From: Methylovorus mays
GTDB taxonomy: Bacteria > Pseudomonadota > Gammaproteobacteria > Burkholderiales > Methylophilaceae
Direction of reading: 5' to 3'
Length of the DNA stretch: 64,000 nucleotides
Assembly: GCF_020531915.1 (NCBI RefSeq)
Contig: NZ_JAJAVG010000003.1
Coordinates: 186,001 to 250,000 of the forward strand
This document shows positions 61,930-64,000 of this stretch, in pieces. The first letter of the stretch is position 1; every line of letters begins with the position of its first letter. Under the pieces are notes generated by a model that saw only the letters and a program-made list of their open reading frames with translations, was not told where the DNA came from and did no database searches. The translations under genes were made by a program, and so were the position numbers.

Positions 61930-64000
61930 ATGCGTATAGACAAGCTGACGACCAAATTCCAGCAAGCCCTGAGCGACGCCCAAAGTCTGGCCGTAGGTAA
62001 CGATAATCCCAGCATAGAAGCACAGCACTTGCTGGCCGCCCTGATCAATCAGGACGATGGCGGCACGGTCTCCTTGCTGTCACGGGCTGGCGTGAATGTC
62101 GGCAGCCTGAAAACAAATTTGCAGCAGGCCATGGAAAGCCTGCCCAAGATGGAGGAAAGCACAGGCGAAGTTACCGTGTCGCGCGAGCTCAATAATCTCT
62201 TGAACCTGACCGACAAGCATGCGCAAAAACGAGGTGATGCCTATATTGCCAGTGAGATGTTTTTGCTGGCGCTGGCCGAGGACAAGGGCGATACCGGCAA
62301 GCTGCTGAAGCAGGCTGGACTCAACAAAACCGCACTGGAAGCGGCCATCAACGCTGTGCGTGGTGGTGATCAGGTGAACAGCCAGGAGTCGGAAGGCAAT
62401 CGCGAGGCGCTGAAGAAATACACCATGGACCTGACCGAGCGCGCTCGCGCTGGCAAGCTGGATCCGGTGATCGGGCGTGACGATGAAATCCGCCGCGCAA
62501 TTCAGGTGCTGCAACGCCGCACCAAAAACAACCCGGTGCTGATCGGCGAGCCTGGCGTGGGTAAAACCGCGATTGTGGAAGGCCTGGCACAGCGCATCGT
62601 GAATGGCGAGGTGCCGGAATCGTTGAAGAACAAGCGAGTGCTGTCGCTGGATATGGCGGCATTGCTGGCAGGCGCCAAATACCGCGGCGACTTTGAAGAG
62701 CGCCTGAAATCCGTGCTGAAAGAGCTGGCACAGGACGAAGGCCAGACCATCGTCTTTATCGATGAAATTCACACCATGGTCGGTGCGGGCAAGGCCGATG
62801 GTGCCATGGATGCAGGCAATATGCTGAAGCCTGCGCTGGCACGCGGTGAACTGCACTGCGTGGGTGCCACCACGCTGGACGAATACCGCAAGTACATAGA
62901 GAAAGATGCCGCGCTGGAGCGCCGTTTCCAGAAAGTACTGGTGGATGAGCCCAGTGTGGAAGCCACGATTGCCATCCTGCGCGGTTTGCAGGAGAAATAC
63001 GAGTTGCACCACGGCGTGGAGATTACCGACCCGGCGATTGTGGCGGCGGCTGAACTCTCGCAGCGCTATATCACCGACCGCTTTTTGCCCGACAAAGCGA
63101 TTGACCTGATCGATGAGGCCGCCTCGCGCATCAAAATGGAAATCGACTCCAAGCCGGAGGTGATGGATAAGCTGGACCGTCGCCTGATCCAGCTCAAGAT
63201 CGAGCGCGAAGCGGTGCGCAAGGAAAAGGACGAAGCCTCGCAAAAACGCTTTGATCTGATTGAAGACGAGATCAAGCGCCTGGAGCGGGAATATGCCGAC
63301 CTGGACGATATCTGGAAATCGGAAAAAGCCCAGGTGCAAGGCTCGGCCCATATCAAGGAAGCCATTGAAAAGCTGAAGCAGCAGATGGAAGAAGCCAAGC
63401 GTGAAGGCGACTGGCAGCGCGTGTCGGAGATGCAGTATGGCAAATTGCCGCAGCTGGAAGCCCAGCTCAACAAGGCCGCGTCGGAAGAGTTGAACGGCGT
63501 GCCGGTGAAAAACCGTCTGCTGCGCACTCAGGTGGGCGCCGAGGAAATTGCCGAGGTGGTGAGCCGCGCGACCGGGATCCCCGTGTCCAAGATGCTGCAG
63601 GGGGAACGCGACAAATTGCTGACCATGGAAGACAAGCTGCACGAGCGCGTGGTCGGCCAGGATGAGGCCGTGCGACTGGTGGCCGATGCCATCCGCCGCT
63701 CGCGCTCTGGTTTGTCCGACCCGAACCGGCCTTATGGCTCCTTCCTGTTCCTGGGCCCGACGGGGGTCGGCAAGACCGAGCTGTGCAAGGCCCTTGCCAA
63801 CTTCCTGTTTGATTCGGAAGAGCATCTGGTGCGCATCGACATGAGCGAGTTCATGGAGAAGCATTCGGTATCGCGCCTGATTGGCGCGCCTCCCGGTTAT
63901 GTGGGCTATGAAGAAGGTGGCACGCTGACCGAGGCTGTGCGACGCAAACCTTACAGCGTGATCCTGCTGGATGAGGTGGAAAAAGCGCACCCGGATGTAT
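61930..64000 (+). CDS. clpB: ClpB disaggregase, partial (3' end beyond window)
   Basis: The frame starts at ATG 61930 after GAGGAG and stays open for 690 codons to the window end. It has the N domain ([20 protein letters not shown]), AAA-1 with GEPGVGKTA and [10 protein letters not shown], the coiled-coil middle domain ([20 protein letters not shown] and on), and AAA-2 with GPTGVGKTE. ClpB works with DnaK to rescue aggregated proteins. The last part of AAA-2 is missing. Confidence 0.97.
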   Translation, partial: MRIDKLTTKFQQALSDAQSLAVGNDNPSIEAQHLLAALINQDDGGTVSLLSRAGVNVGSLKTNLQQAMESLPKMEESTGEVTVSRELNNLLNLTDKHAQKRGDAYIASEMFLLALAEDKGDTGKLLKQAGLNKTALEAAINAVRGGDQVNSQESEGNREALKKYTMDLTERARAGKLDPVIGRDDEIRRAIQVLQRRTKNNPVLIGEPGVGKTAIVEGLAQRIVNGEVPESLKNKRVLSLDMAALLAGAKYRGDFEERLKSVLKELAQDEGQTIVFIDEIHTMVGAGKADGAMDAGNMLKPALARGELHCVGATTLDEYRKYIEKDAALERRFQKVLVDEPSVEATIAILRGLQEKYELHHGVEITDPAIVAAAELSQRYITDRFLPDKAIDLIDEAASRIKMEIDSKPEVMDKLDRRLIQLKIEREAVRKEKDEASQKRFDLIEDEIKRLEREYADLDDIWKSEKAQVQGSAHIKEAIEKLKQQMEEAKREGDWQRVSEMQYGKLPQLEAQLNKAASEELNGVPVKNRLLRTQVGAEEIAEVVSRATGIPVSKMLQGERDKLLTMEDKLHERVVGQDEAVRLVADAIRRSRSGLSDPNRPYGSFLFLGPTGVGKTELCKALANFLFDSEEHLVRIDMSEFMEKHSVSRLIGAPPGYVGYEEGGTLTEAVRRKPYSVILLDEVEKAHPDV

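Noticed and set aside
62080-63990. Long open frame on the minus strand opposite clpB
   Set aside because: The plus strand encodes ClpB with all motifs, and the minus frame is its codon shadow with His/Gln/Leu-rich composition and no family similarity.

Overview
This window looks like core chromosome of a betaproteobacterium. The gene orders dciA-M23 peptidase-secA, pilD-coaE-zapD-yacG, rplU-rpmA-obgE-proB and murJ-ribF-ileS-lspA, together with the RegBA-type two-component pair and the CydP subunit, support this. A methylotroph of the Methylophilaceae (Methylobacillus/Methylovorus type) is a plausible host, but no methylotrophy gene lies here, so the family is an inference. I see no prophage, insertion sequence, CRISPR array, rRNA or tRNA.

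Layout. 1-145: end of a GGDEF protein. 346-7250: central carbon cluster tkt, gap, pgk, pyk, fba, with hairpin-plus-T terminators very close upstream of tkt and gap. 7418-10277: PsiE-like protein, purC, a DUF1232 domain running in frame into a beta-carbonic anhydrase, and ppa. 10356-13893 (minus): ung, an ABC-2 exporter, a TauE/SafE permease and dciA. 13921-19393: M23 peptidase, secA, then amtB behind a good sigma-54 promoter. 19582-23453: DUF1289 protein, argJ, DUF815 ATPase, Nudix-ThiE fusion and a small membrane protein. 23489-26425 (minus): PCuAC copper chaperone, yacG, zapD, coaE, pilD. 26571-35126: small unknown protein, ispB, rplU-rpmA, obgE-proB, purE-purK, rpsT and murJ. 35126-40510: ribF, ileS, lspA, a molybdopterin sulfite-oxidase-like protein and msrB. 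40563-45350: DUF808 protein, zinc alcohol dehydrogenase, two small exported proteins and katA. 45582-48644 (minus): a cytochrome bd operon in the order cydP-cydA-cydB-cydX. 48782-57281: a RegBA-like two-component system and two TonB-dependent receptor loci. 57404-61629 (minus): HD-GYP and PAS/GAF/GGDEF/EAL proteins. 61930-64000: clpB, cut by the window end, behind a sigma-32-type promoter.

The most interesting part is 48782-57281. A RegB-like kinase carries a periplasmic loop with 11 Met and 3 His in 23 residues. It overlaps a RegA-like regulator gene. Divergently transcribed from the kinase is a TonB receptor, followed by a four-Asp-box beta-propeller-like protein with CECC and His motifs and a thioredoxin-like CxxC protein. 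Further on is a second receptor with the CxxxM and MxM copper ligands of the OprC family. Both receptor genes have the 17-bp palindrome TGCGACA-N3-TGTCGCA, ending 22-23 bases before a -10 box (TACAAT or TAGAAT) that lacks a -35. I propose a copper-responsive (or combined copper/redox) uptake regulon under this two-component system, next to the copper-independent bd oxidase and near the PCuAC chaperone. The sequence shows the sites and motifs; the copper signal and direct control are inference.
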